A stretch of DNA of 64,000 nucleotides from Methanosarcina barkeri MS (lineage in GTDB: Archaea; Halobacteriota; Methanosarcinia; Methanosarcinales; Methanosarcinaceae): contig NZ_CP009528.1 in NCBI RefSeq assembly GCF_000970025.1, forward strand, positions 1,165,168-1,229,167, in the 5' to 3' direction. Below are positions 29,609 through 39,165 of this stretch, piece by piece; position 1 is the first letter of the stretch; each line of letters starts with the position of its first letter. The notes beneath the pieces are model-generated. The model was given only the letters and a program-made list of their open reading frames with translations. It had not been told where the DNA came from and searched no databases. A program made the translations under genes and the position numbers.

Positions 29609-30871
29609 CTAATTACTCATTATCCAGTTGTGTATAATTACCCATAAATCACGAGAATTATAATCAAGGGCTATGCTACCGTGACCCTGGTTCTTCCAGC
29701 TTATGGAAGTAACCTTATCATTTATTTTTCCGACTTCGTTTTTGTACCACCAGGAACCGTAGTCACTGAAACCTCCCCCAAGCCCTATATAAAGAACAGG
29801 TGAGCTTATTCTTGAAAAGTCAATCTTATAGCCTTTCACATTTCCCATCAGTCCGGCCATATAAAGATCCAGATGCTTAGGTGCGTAAGGAACAGCCCCT
29901 CCGGTTAAGGTCAAGTTAAGTAACCTGTTTTCATCAACATAGTAAAGGCCGTCCAGATCTCCGCTCCAGTAGTGATAATTCGGAGTATAGGGATATGCAT
30001 TGAATGTATGAGTCTGAGTAGCTATAAGCCGGAAAAATTGTATGTTTGTAAGGTCAGGTTGAAAAACAGATTCTCGGTCAGGATCGGTTAAAGCCATACT
30101 GGCTATCTGCATCATGAAAGCCATATTGCTGCCGTTATAGACCCTGTTTTCCAAACATCTGGAGATAGTATCAAATTCCTGTGCCTGAGCTCTTATTAAC
30201 TCCGAATGTTTAGGCTCGTACTTAATAATGATATCAACAGGTACCATTCTGCTAACCGAACCTAAAACAAGGTTTTGGTATTTGCTAGCTCCGTAAGCGG
30301 TAAGGATCAAAGCTCCATGACTGTGGCCAATTGCCGTAACTTCGATCTCCTCTGCCGCTTTATCACTCAGGAAAGCTGTATGAATTTTCGACACAGCGAT
30401 GCCGTTGTATGTATCATTCAGGTAATTGTCAATGGTCCAGTTTTTCATGTAACTGAAATCGGTCTCATTTACCGGAACATTTGTCTCTCTTCGATCCAGA
30501 ATATATGTACTGTATCCTAGCTGAGCATAGTATATTGCCATATCGGAATAGAAACTTTCAGTCAAAGCCTGCCCGGGCAGGATTATTAAATTTTTATTTT
30601 GAGCTGTGCTCCAGACGCTCTTTTCTTTTACATAGTTGGTGAGTACAATGTAGTCATATTCTTTGGATCCAACCTTTATCTTAAGCTTATACTCTGCCAC
30701 ATCGCCGCAAACAAGGCCAACCCTATTGCTTTTCACTAAGGGAGAGTACATACCCGGTACTTGGAACAAAGCAGGATTATGGAAAAAAACCCCCAGTTTA
30801 TCTGATTGAGTAAATAGGGTCTCGGTTTTATTTTCAGTGTTGATCGTTAATGGTGCTACTTGGGTCTTCAT
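29609..30871 (-). CDS. Alpha/beta hydrolase
   Basis: A 420-residue hydrolase. The nucleophile elbow is AIGHSHGALILTAYG; a late NQGHGSIALD segment gives the His. Residues around LIILPGQALTES give the oxyanion region. There is no clear signal peptide. The N-terminal 100 residues are a beta-rich extra domain. The ATG follows AGGTGAGAAG. Esterase, lipase or peptidase activity is possible; I cannot tell which. Single gene. Confidence 0.8.
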   Translation of the reverse strand: MKTQVAPLTINTENKTETLFTQSDKLGVFFHNPALFQVPGMYSPLVKSNRVGLVCGDVAEYKLKIKVGSKEYDYIVLTNYVKEKSVWSTAQNKNLIILPGQALTESFYSDMAIYYAQLGYSTYILDRRETNVPVNETDFSYMKNWTIDNYLNDTYNGIAVSKIHTAFLSDKAAEEIEVTAIGHSHGALILTAYGASKYQNLVLGSVSRMVPVDIIIKYEPKHSELIRAQAQEFDTISRCLENRVYNGSNMAFMMQIASMALTDPDRESVFQPDLTNIQFFRLIATQTHTFNAYPYTPNYHYWSGDLDGLYYVDENRLLNLTLTGGAVPYAPKHLDLYMAGLMGNVKGYKIDFSRISSPVLYIGLGGGFSDYGSWWYKNEVGKINDKVTSISWKNQGHGSIALDYNSRDLWVIIHNWIMSN

Positions 30872-31552
30872 CTTCTCACCTTTGTAAGATTCCCGAGTTA
30901 GGTTCTAGACTCGAGAATCCATATTTTTGTAAAGCCAGGCGGGCTAATTTTCAGTTTTGACTTCAAATTGTGGTAGCGTAAAACAGTAAAAAGCAAGTCC
31001 ATAAGGCTAAAAACCAAGACCTGAAGACATGATAACGTAGGAATCGTTTATCACCAGGAACGGCATATAAAGCCAGGATCAAGTCATTCGGTTTTCAATT
31101 TATATGCTTCAGTCATAAAATTTTGATTAATCAATCACATTATTTTATATAGATATAATTTGTGGTTTGAAATTTTAACTAAATTTTATTTGAATGTTTG
31201 CATCTGTGTATGAGATAAATATTCACAGAAACGCAGGGAGCCAGGTGTACAAATACTGCAGAAAAAAATGACTACAAAACTGTAAATCTCTTGGGAAAAG
31301 GTACATACTTAAAATACTGTCACATTAAATCACATTTATCATCTGCCATTACTGTGAAATGTGCATGGGATATTTAGGATATTCTCAAAAAAATCCGAAA
31401 ATAAATTAAACAAAGATGCTCATTACGTGCTGGAAAATATTGATTTAAAGTAAACTTTTCTCTGTAAAAATCAACAATGAGAATTTTAAAAAAAATTATT
31501 TCAAAAAGCTATTGTACAGGTAATTTAATACCCCTGAAAGGAGGTATCAAAA
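30872..31552. other. Intergenic region without visible genes
   Basis: About 680 nt, increasingly AT-rich. TTTTATATAGATATAATTT near 31140 could carry promoters. A strong AGGAGG ribosome binding site at about 31540 belongs to the next gene. No repeat or structured element stands out. Confidence 0.35.
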
Positions 31553-32338
31553 TTGAAAAAATATTTGCTCATGCTATTTATGTCGATTTTTATTTTTGGG
31601 GCTGTACTCTCAATTACTGTTGCCGGTGCAGCCGATAACCCAGTAGTAAATGAAACGGCATCAAAGGTTTTAAAGACCAACGAATGTGTCAATAAATCTA
31701 CTAATCAATCCGCATCACAAAATCAGACATGCAACATAAGCCAGAATGAGTCCATAAACCAGAATGAACCTGCGGCAGAAACTCCTGTGGCTGAACAGAA
31801 GTTCAGGGTGGGACCGACTGTTGTATTGAGGCCGGTTAATGATGTCATAACCAAAGACGAAGATGGCCTTGTTGAACTCTATGTTGATAATCCATCCCTC
31901 AATGATGTGACTCTGAATGTGGATGCAAGGATTAGCGTACCCTCTGGAATTCATGTATATGGACAGGATTTTGCTCAGACCGGTGCAGCAGGTACAGCTT
32001 ACGGAACATTTTCAGTGCCCCCAGGAAGCGCTCGAACAATTTCTATTGATCTCAAAGGAGATAAAGTAGGCTCCTATACGGTACATTTCAGTGGTCTCTA
32101 CTGGCCTGGAGACAATAAAGACAGTTACAACCCTATTTCACTCAGCCATCCCTTTGAAGTCAATGAAGCTTCCGAAAATCCCGAAGAAGCTCCCAGTTCT
32201 GATGATAATGGAGATACCGAAACCAAAGAGACTGGAGGAGTAAAAGCTGAAGGACAGGGTTCATTTAGCGCTCCCGGATTTGGAATATTAATTGCAGCTA
32301 TAGGCCTTTTAGGAGTTTATGCTATTAAAAGGAAGTAA
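31553..32338 (+). CDS. Exported surface protein with PGF-CTERM-like anchor
   Basis: A 261-residue secreted protein: signal peptide (MSIFIFGAVLSITVAGA), an Asn/Gln/Ser-rich linker with many N-glycosylation sequons (NQSAS, NQTCN, NESIN), a beta-rich domain of roughly 130 residues, an acidic Ser/Thr/Glu linker, and a C-terminal APGFGILIAAIGLLG helix plus basic tail. That tail fits the PGF-CTERM pattern recognised by archaeosortase. TTG at 31553 follows AAGGAGGTATCAAAA. Likely cell-surface; role unknown. Confidence 0.82.
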   Translation: MKKYLLMLFMSIFIFGAVLSITVAGAADNPVVNETASKVLKTNECVNKSTNQSASQNQTCNISQNESINQNEPAAETPVAEQKFRVGPTVVLRPVNDVITKDEDGLVELYVDNPSLNDVTLNVDARISVPSGIHVYGQDFAQTGAAGTAYGTFSVPPGSARTISIDLKGDKVGSYTVHFSGLYWPGDNKDSYNPISLSHPFEVNEASENPEEAPSSDDNGDTETKETGGVKAEGQGSFSAPGFGILIAAIGLLGVYAIKRK

Positions 32339-32500
32339 AATCAGGTTAAAAAAGCGTTTAAACGCGATTGCGGGGAAAATACATACATTTTTCCTTTTTT
32401 AAATTTTTGTAGTTAAGAAAGGCATCCGTAATCCAGAGAAACCTTTCATTTAAGCTTATACCGGATATTTACAGACGGCAAGCCCAAAAAAGGTGATAGA

Positions 32501-33622
32501 ATGTCTGAGAGGGCTATTTTAAAAACTCTAATAGTTTATCTCTTGATTGGTTGTTTCCTGGTAAGTAACATTTCATGTGTATGTGCGTCATCTGATATTT
32601 CGGCAAATTCTTACGAGAATAAAACAGAGGTTTCAGAAGAAAAGCAGTCTTTAGAGGAGGTTCAAGACTCCGATGAGCAGTTAAAATCCTCTGAAAATGC
32701 AGACATGCAAAGCTCAGAAAATAATGAGTCCGAAAGCGAAGGAACTCAGCCCACTAAAAATACGGAGATAACATCTGATGAAGAGACCGAAACAAATCTC
32801 TCGGAAAATACGGAAATAGAACCTGATGATGAAACCGAAACAAATTCTTCAAAAGATACAAGAGTGAAATCAATCGAGGCAACCGAAACAAATTACTCGG
32901 AAAATAACGAAACCGTGTCCTCCGATAACCCGGAAAATCAGTCTTCAGTGGATGAGGATGTCGGAACCGAAGGTACTGAAAATCAAACTTCAGGAGATAT
33001 AGGAGTCGCAGAGGATATAGAGAACGATTCTTCGCATCGCACAGGAAATTCGTATCATATCGAACATTCAGAGTACACTATAGTAGAGAATAACACATAT
33101 GTACAACACGAACCTGTAAAAAAAGAGGCTTTGGAAAGTTCAGGATCAACTGAAAATTCAAAATCTGCTGCACCGCCCTCTGCAAGTGTCAATCTTCACG
33201 GTGAAAAGACTAGGGTTGTTTCTGGAGAAGACATTCTGCTCAAGCTTTCAGCCGTTAATCTTATCACAAAACCTGTCATGCACGTCCAGGTCATAATAAT
33301 TCCACCTTCAGGAATGAGCGTCTCTTCCTCGGAGTTTGTCCAGTCTGGTGCAGGACAGTATACGACAACCTACGAGCTTGAACCCGGACAGGGCAGGGAC
33401 ATTGAAGTAAGGATTGAAACCAACCAGCCTGGAGACTTTAATGTTGAGGGAAGGGTGGTTTATTATTTTGGGGAAGATACTGAAAATGCCGAAGATTATA
33501 CGCTTAATCTACCTATAAAGGTCGAAACAAAATCGTATCCTGTAGAAGAATCCTTACCTGGATTTAGACTGACGAGCCTGGTATTCGTATTAGTAGCGGC
33601 ATTTATCTTAAAAAGACGTTAA
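32501..33622 (+). CDS. Acidic surface protein with PGF-CTERM-like anchor
   Basis: A 373-residue secreted protein related in plan to the preceding one. A signal peptide (LIVYLLIGCFLVSNISCVCA) is followed by a long Glu/Ser/Thr/Asn-rich, repetitive region (repeats of the type TEIxxDxETETN), then a beta-rich domain near 220-340 with VIIIPPSGMSVSSSEFVQSG, parallel to IHVYGQDFAQTG of its neighbour, and a LPGFRLTSLVFVLVAAF tail and basic end. The two genes look like an ancient duplication. ATG has AAAAGGTGAT upstream. Confidence 0.82.
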   Translation: MSERAILKTLIVYLLIGCFLVSNISCVCASSDISANSYENKTEVSEEKQSLEEVQDSDEQLKSSENADMQSSENNESESEGTQPTKNTEITSDEETETNLSENTEIEPDDETETNSSKDTRVKSIEATETNYSENNETVSSDNPENQSSVDEDVGTEGTENQTSGDIGVAEDIENDSSHRTGNSYHIEHSEYTIVENNTYVQHEPVKKEALESSGSTENSKSAAPPSASVNLHGEKTRVVSGEDILLKLSAVNLITKPVMHVQVIIIPPSGMSVSSSEFVQSGAGQYTTTYELEPGQGRDIEVRIETNQPGDFNVEGRVVYYFGEDTENAEDYTLNLPIKVETKSYPVEESLPGFRLTSLVFVLVAAFILKRR

Positions 33623-33624
33623 TA

Positions 33625-33729
33625 TAAAAATATGCAACGTATGTAAAAATATGCAACGTATGTAAAAATATGCAACGTATGTAAAAATATGCAACGTATG
33701 TAAAAATATGCAACCTATATAAAAATATT
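33625..33729. repeat. 19-nt tandem repeat array
   Basis: Five full copies of the 19-nt unit TAAAAATATGCAACGTATG (33625, 33644, 33663, 33682, 33701) and a partial sixth. Only the last full copy diverges. The array begins two nt after the TAA of the preceding surface-protein gene. Confidence 0.95.
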
Positions 33730-34369
33730 ATAAGCATATGAAAATATGCCAAACAGAACTTATAAAATTACTTATGAGAACAGTTTTATAATTCTGAGTG
33801 TACAAAAATCAAAAGTTGCCTGTTCCACAGGCAACTGCATAAGCCACGAATCATATGAGGCCTTTAAGATGGCTTGTGGATTCATGGAGCAGGTCATTTT
33901 GCTCTCCAAAATTCAGCCTGCGTTAACTTCTATTTTCTCGATAAAAACCGTAAATAGTCGACTTTTTCTATAACTTTAAGACTCTTCTCTTTTTTAAGGC
34001 AACCGAGTTTGGTGTTGACTTTTGTTATGAGCATTTTTGGTTGAGTTATCTTGCACATTCAAACTCCTTCACAAAACTGCTTACAACCAGATATCCTGCG
34101 TCTATCTAGGATGATTCCCACCCTCTATATTATTGACGTTTGTGTAGCCTGCGTTTACCAAAAGTTTGCTCGTATTGACACTTCGGCTTCCGGCCTTATA
34201 ATAGACAAGGATCTATCTTCAGTTGCTGCAATGCAATGTGTGATCACGAGAAAAAAAGAGAATCATGAAACTAAGGTTTCTGATCACTACCCTAATTTCA
34301 TGCGGATGTATTTTCGTCTTAAATCCAGGTTGAAGGCCAGAAATGTATATGTCAGTTTTTAATCCTTTT
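33730..34369. other. Intergenic region between surface protein and kup
   Basis: Frames at 33746 (75 codons) and 34051 (103 codons) exist, but neither has a ribosome binding site or recognisable motif; I do not call them. The right end is the kup 3' end. I see no tRNA or other structured RNA. Confidence 0.35.
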
Positions 34370-36181
34370 TTACATTTCGAACCTTGTCATAACCCCATGC
34401 AGTTCATCAGTAGGGAGCTTGTAAAACTGGACAAAGGAAGGCGATACTTTTTTAATTATGGAAAAGATTCTCCAGATTATATTATTGGTAAAGATATCTT
34501 CTACTCCGTAGAAGATGGTTTTTTCACCAATGCCCTGGTCTTTAAGGATCTTTTCAACATCAACAATCTCCATATATCCTGCTCGTATCTCCAAAATTTT
34601 TAACCCTTTTGCCGGTTCTTTTGTGAACGAGGTTTCTATTCCGAAAGGACTGTCTGACTTGATAATGGAAATAAAAATGTTGTTTTCGTAAATGATGTTG
34701 TTTTTAAACATTACATGGGAAATATACTGGGGAATTCTTTCAATGTCGCGTGTAAAGAAGAGGGCAGTCCCCATAATTTTATTTTGAGTAGCATAGACCT
34801 GCCTGTATTTTTCAAGAAAATCTTTGGACTTCATTAGCTTCATCAACTTATACAGCTTCTTTTGTCCCGACGTGTATATAAGTATAAGAGAGAGGATGAA
34901 AAGTGCTATGATGACTGACCAGTAACCTCCGTGAGGGATTTTATAGCTATTTGAGAGAAGGAACACTACATCAATAAACGTTATAAATAGCGAAATAATA
35001 GCTTTGGTTATGTTTTTTCTGTGATAAAATATCGAAGTCATCATTATGCCCGTAATAGACATGGTTCCTGTAACTGCCAGGCCGTATGCAGCTGCAAGTC
35101 TGTTCGATTCTCTGAATATAAGCATCATAAATAATACAGCAACGAGGAGTAACCAGTTTACGGTACTTATGTAGATTTGGGACTTAAATACCCCGGAGGT
35201 GTAATCAATCTTCAGCATTGGAATTATCCGGGTTGTTATTCCCTGATATACTATAGAGAACATGCTACTTATCATAGCCTGAGAAGCGATAATTGTAGCT
35301 ACGATGCTCAGGAGGAGGAACGGAATATAAAAAATGTTTGCCTGCTGGTTTATCATCTGATACAAAAAATTTGTCGAACCCGGGTTTCGGATAAGAAATG
35401 CACCCTGCCCGAGATAATTTAAAACCAATGCTACAAATACGAATCTCCAGGCTTTTAAGATAGGCTCTCTTCCCAGGTGTCCCATATCAGCATATAATGC
35501 TTCACCTCCTGTAGCGCACAGGATGACTTCGGATAGTACAAAAAATCCTATAATCCCGTTATCCAGAAGGAACCTGATAGCATAATAAGGATTGATGGCT
35601 TTAAGTACTTCTGGTGTATAGAAAATAGAGGCGACACCTGAAAATCCGATAGCTGCAAACCATAGAACCATTATAGGTCCAAAAACCCATGTAATTTTTT
35701 CTATTCCTTTGCTCTGAACTGAAAAAAGTGCTATTGCAATTACGGCAGAAATAAGTATAATAGTTCCCTGACCTATGTTTTCGAACTGAGGAATGATTCG
35801 CAAACCCTCGACTGCGCTCAGAATACTTATTGCAGGGGTAATTACTCCATCTCCCATGAGGAAAGATGTTCCTATATAAGCTAACAATGTGACCAGAGCT
35901 ACATTCCTACTTGACTTGAGCAGAGGAACGAGTATTTCTTTTAAGACTATTGTACCTCCTTCCCCTTTTTTACCCAGACTCATTGCAAGCCAGGCGTATT
36001 CCATAGTCACAAGTACGATAAGTGTCCAGATAATTAACGATAAAACTCCTATGATGTGAGTGTGTGTAGGTCTTGTTAGAAGGAAAATAACGGTCAAAGT
36101 ATAAATGGGGCTTGTCCCAATATCTCCAAAAACAAGACCCATAGACTTTACTACTTCTCTGAACTCTGACTTGGAAAACAT
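34370..36181 (-). CDS. kup: KUP-family potassium uptake transporter
   Basis: A 603-residue potassium/proton symporter. The N-terminal LVFGDIGTSPIYTLTVIF and GEGGTIVLKEIL are diagnostic, followed by about twelve membrane helices and a C-terminal cytosolic domain. ATG at 36181 follows AAAAAGGTGAATATT and beats the GTG at 36190. Nearby, a fragment of a second kup copy (36426-36556) shows a longer C-terminus than this gene, which ends RFEM at its stop, so the present C-terminus may be slightly truncated. Confidence 0.93.
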   Translation of the reverse strand: MFSKSEFREVVKSMGLVFGDIGTSPIYTLTVIFLLTRPTHTHIIGVLSLIIWTLIVLVTMEYAWLAMSLGKKGEGGTIVLKEILVPLLKSSRNVALVTLLAYIGTSFLMGDGVITPAISILSAVEGLRIIPQFENIGQGTIILISAVIAIALFSVQSKGIEKITWVFGPIMVLWFAAIGFSGVASIFYTPEVLKAINPYYAIRFLLDNGIIGFFVLSEVILCATGGEALYADMGHLGREPILKAWRFVFVALVLNYLGQGAFLIRNPGSTNFLYQMINQQANIFYIPFLLLSIVATIIASQAMISSMFSIVYQGITTRIIPMLKIDYTSGVFKSQIYISTVNWLLLVAVLFMMLIFRESNRLAAAYGLAVTGTMSITGIMMTSIFYHRKNITKAIISLFITFIDVVFLLSNSYKIPHGGYWSVIIALFILSLILIYTSGQKKLYKLMKLMKSKDFLEKYRQVYATQNKIMGTALFFTRDIERIPQYISHVMFKNNIIYENNIFISIIKSDSPFGIETSFTKEPAKGLKILEIRAGYMEIVDVEKILKDQGIGEKTIFYGVEDIFTNNIIWRIFSIIKKVSPSFVQFYKLPTDELHGVMTRFEM

Positions 36182-36425
36182 AATATTCACCTTTTTGTTC
36201 CAGAAATTTGCACAAAGATAAAATTTGAAATAAAAGTTTCACGCGTTAAGCCCTAGGATGATAAATCGTGATCTTTTCTACCCATAAGAAAAAAGGAAAC
36301 TGATTCTTTTTAAAACCTTGATTTTTATATATTACTGTTTTCATATTGCTTTCGTCTCTATATGTGGTCAATAAGCCTAACAGTAAATAGCGGTTCAATG
36401 AAATATGGTCTTGAGTATTACTTTT

Positions 36426-36556
36426 TTATATATAAAACTCATGACCCTCTCCATATAAATGAAGATTCCACATCTCAAATCTTGTTATAACCCCTGGAAG
36501 TTCTTTAGTGTAAGACTTGTAGAACTGAGCAAAAGAAGATGACAGCTTTTTGATTA
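36426..36556 (-). pseudogene. C-terminal remnant of a second kup gene
   Basis: The minus strand encodes VIKKLSSSFAQFYKS, YTKELPGVITRFEM and then WNLHLYGEGHEFYI before TAA. The first part aligns with the end of the intact Kup (IIKKVSPSFVQFYKL, then ELHGVMTRFEM). Nothing of the body remains. This implies a former tandem kup pair; the fragment also shows an extra 15-residue tail missing in the intact gene. Confidence 0.85.
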
Positions 36557-36726
36557 CAAGACAGCTTTTTGATTATAATATTGATCTATTGAGATACCAT
36601 TTCAAACAGGATATTTGTTGAATAAAGATTTCTAATGAGGGATGATGCCTGTTCAAGATAATTAATAGGTACTGACGAAAAAAGATACAAGTTTCTATGG
36701 ATTTAATCCGGCATGATATCTGTTAT

Positions 36727-36843
36727 AGGACTTACGCACTTGAGGACCAAAATCAATTACGTCAAAGATTGTGGATTAAAGTCATGCTTTAGACATTTAA
36801 CGGTTTAATACTGCTGATTCTTCAGTTCAACTACGTAAGTCCT
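36727..36843. mobile_element. 117-bp MITE with ends related to the insertion sequence at 40326
   Basis: Ends are AGGACTTACGCACTTGAGG and, read inwards on the other strand, AGGACTTACGTAGTTGAAC. The insertion sequence at 40326-41462 ends AGGASTTACGCAGTT. Flanks CTGTTAT (36720-36726) and ATGTTAT (36844-36850) match in six of seven positions, consistent with a 7-bp target duplication like the IS. It has no coding capacity, so it would need that transposase in trans. Confidence 0.8.
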
Positions 36844-36844
36844 A

Positions 36845-36930
36845 TGTTATATCCTGAAATAATTTCGCAAATTCAAAACCATTTGAAAGTTCAATATACA
36901 CGATACAACAGCAAACGGCGCAAAAAGTTA
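36845..36930 (-). repeat. Dispersed 80-bp block, copy 1
   Basis: Read on the minus strand it matches blocks at 56631-56711 and 58318-58394: AACTTTTTGCGCCGTTTGCT, a TGAACTTTCAAA core, a GTTTTGAATTTGCGAAAT segment, then ATTTCAGGATATAA. It sits on the promoter side of the kup remnant and directly abuts the MITE. Confidence 0.75.
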
Positions 36931-37347
36931 AACGTTAAGCAAGTTTCAATTCTGTTTTGGTATTGTGAAATAATCATGTAAAATAAAACAAGTTAGAAGT
37001 TGGAGTAAAATAGTGGGTCAGCTGTATTATAAACATATAACCAAAATAAAAAAATTTAAAAAGCTAAATAATTTAGGGATAAAACACATATTCTTTCATG
37101 GAAATTTGGAAAAAACAATCAGGAAAATAGTGTAATTTATCAGACATCTGCGAAAAATGGGCTAAAATATGAACATTTTTATAATTCGTTTCATCTCTGA
37201 GCACTAAAAACGATACCGGTTTATTGTTGTGGAAGGTTTTGTCAGCCCAGAGAGATAAAAATCCCTATATCAGATAAGATCTATTTTTATCCCATTTATA
37301 TACTCGATTCGTTTTAAATTCCAGAAGATCATGCAGGAGTGAAATTA

Positions 37348-37536
37348 TTGAGCTCCAGAGCTCCATATCAGGTTTCCGGAAAGTCTAAAAGAAAAAACAT
37401 TTTATGCCTTATAGGTCTGCATAAATGGAAAAGAAGCGGCGGCTTGAATATTTATTCTTCAAATGTAAGAGAAAAGTATTTCGTATGTATGCGCTGCGGT
37501 AAGACAAAAATAGTTTATGAACCAAAAAACGAATAA
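37348..37536 (+). CDS. Small zinc-ribbon-like protein
   Basis: A 62-residue protein with the pattern CLIGLHKWKRSGG followed by YFVCMRCGKTKIVYE; Cys, His and the CxxC would form a short zinc ribbon. The start is TTG 37348, eight nt after AGGAG (37335-37339); GTG 37339 overlaps that ribosome binding site. Function unknown. It is transcribed alone. Confidence 0.6.
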   Translation: MSSRAPYQVSGKSKRKNILCLIGLHKWKRSGGLNIYSSNVREKYFVCMRCGKTKIVYEPKNE

Positions 37537-37851
37537 AATTCCAGAAAAACTTAAAAAAGAAAACTAATCTTTACCTGCTGATCTGATTCTTACTTATAAG
37601 TGGGTTATACTAGCTCAATTATTTATATGTTTCTATTAATTTTTTTTAATCCCATTAAATTGACACCTTAATTATGAAGGCGTTTATATAAAGAGCTCTC
37701 TGCTAACGAAAAATTTAAGTCCACGAGCCTGCAAAGATCTCCTTTGTTTTTGTAAATTTTCCAGTTTTATGTTCTCAGGTTATTAGTGGGTTCAGAACTT
37801 ATTAGCGCCAGAAAAACTATATAATTTCATATCACAAATTATTTTGATAAC
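37537..37851. other. AT-rich intergenic region with a probable promoter
   Basis: No gene in 315 nt. The stretch AACTATATAATTTCATAT at about 37815-37833 would be a TATA-type promoter about 25 nt before the start of the next transcript, which would then be nearly leaderless for the ATG at 37852. Promoter assignment is inference. Confidence 0.4.
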
Positions 37852-39165
37852 ATGCAAAATTTTGACAACAGACAAACATTAGAGCCCCTATCTATGATCT
37901 GCAGTCATCATAATTTTTTTCAAAATGCTCCAGACTTAATCTCCAGAGATATTTTCACCTGCTGTTTCATGGGAGACAGTGAAATTAAACTCATCTCCGG
38001 ACCCACTCATGCAGGTAAAACCACCTTCATGAGTCAGGTTGCCAGTAACCTGGTTGGAGTAAAAATTTATATTGATTTTGAAGATAGTCAGGTACGGGCG
38101 TTGGGACCTGGAGATTTACAGGCTATTGAGGAGACTGCAGCCGAAATCCGTAAAAAAGAAACTGAAGACGGAGCAGGACGAGTTTTCTATTTTTTTGATG
38201 AAATCCAGAATCTTCAGGGCTGGGAAAACTGGGTTGACAGGCTTCACAGGCAGGGAGCAGAAATTTATCTAACTTCATCGAGATCAAAATTAATAAATGA
38301 GTTTTCTTCCAGGTTTTCAGGAAGATCTAAAATTTTAAGGCTTTTTCCGTTCTCTTTTAGGGAATACCTGCAGATTAAAGGTAATAGAATAGCAGAGCCG
38401 AACTTTCTAACGCCTTCAAGCAGTGATGAACTGTTATGTATGTTTTTCCAGTATTTCGAAAACGGTGGTTTCCCAGATGTAATAAAAAACAATGATATAA
38501 GTCTGTCCCGAAAATATTTTGAAGAAGAGCTGCAAAAAGGGGCTGCAGCCGGGTATGATATCCAGAAGTTAAAAAAGATTGCCGTATTCCTGATTTCGAA
38601 CATGGCTTCGGAATACTCCTCCGATACCCTGAAAAAAGTTAGTGGACTCGAGAGCGAGGAACTTGTAGACACCTATCTGGACTATCTAGAAGACATTTTC
38701 TTACTGTATAGGGTCCCAAAACACAACAACCTCCAGGAAAGCGGGAAGGAAAAAGACATTCCCCGTAAGATTTATTCAGGTGATACTGGAATTTTCAAAG
38801 CAGTATATCCCGGTTATCCTGACAGCCTTGGGCTGAGATTTGAGAACCTTGTGTTCCTTGAACTGCTGAGAAGGGAAAAACAGGTATTCTACTTCCGGAA
38901 CAAAAGAGAATGTGATTTTGTTACTAAGGAAAAAGACAGCCAGAACGTTTCGGCGGCAATTCAGGTCTCGGTTTGCTTCGGAAACCCTGTAGTGAGGGAA
39001 AGAGAAATTCTGGGTCTTACGGAAGCCCTTGATGAGTACGGCCTTGAAGAAGGGCTTATCCTGACAATGGACGAGGAAGAGATCATCATAGCTGACAGCA
39101 AAGATGGAAAAAAAATAATCATGGTTAAATCAGTGTGGAAATGGATGCTGGAATACAGAAAATGA
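37852..39165 (+). CDS. AAA-type ATPase of the DUF4143-containing family
   Basis: A 437-residue protein. Walker A is ISGPTHAGKTT (residues 48-58), Walker B YFFDEIQNL near 123-131, then LTSSRSKLI and a FPFSFREYLQI segment. The C-terminal part (YSGDTGIFKAVYPG, GLRFENLVFLELLRR, YFRNKRECDFV) is a DUF4143 domain with a PD-(D/E)xK nuclease-like ECDFV core. Such proteins are abundant in archaea; a role in toxin-like or DNA-related functions is unproven. Transcribed alone. Confidence 0.85.
   Translation: MQNFDNRQTLEPLSMICSHHNFFQNAPDLISRDIFTCCFMGDSEIKLISGPTHAGKTTFMSQVASNLVGVKIYIDFEDSQVRALGPGDLQAIEETAAEIRKKETEDGAGRVFYFFDEIQNLQGWENWVDRLHRQGAEIYLTSSRSKLINEFSSRFSGRSKILRLFPFSFREYLQIKGNRIAEPNFLTPSSSDELLCMFFQYFENGGFPDVIKNNDISLSRKYFEEELQKGAAAGYDIQKLKKIAVFLISNMASEYSSDTLKKVSGLESEELVDTYLDYLEDIFLLYRVPKHNNLQESGKEKDIPRKIYSGDTGIFKAVYPGYPDSLGLRFENLVFLELLRREKQVFYFRNKRECDFVTKEKDSQNVSAAIQVSVCFGNPVVREREILGLTEALDEYGLEEGLILTMDEEEIIIADSKDGKKIIMVKSVWKWMLEYRK

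Larger units (their letters stand above)
36182..37347. other. Gene-poor region holding a kup remnant, a MITE and one copy of the dispersed block
   Basis: About 1.2 kb with no intact gene. Three elements are listed separately: the kup remnant (36426-36556), the 117-bp MITE (36727-36843) and a copy of the dispersed block (36845-36930, minus). The rest is AT-rich without visible structure; a GACAGCTTTTTGATTA doublet occurs at 36541 and 36560. Confidence 0.5.

Noticed and set aside
33746-34362. Two frames of 75 and 103 codons between the surface protein and kup
   Set aside because: No ribosome binding site, unnatural amino-acid use and no known motif; likely chance.
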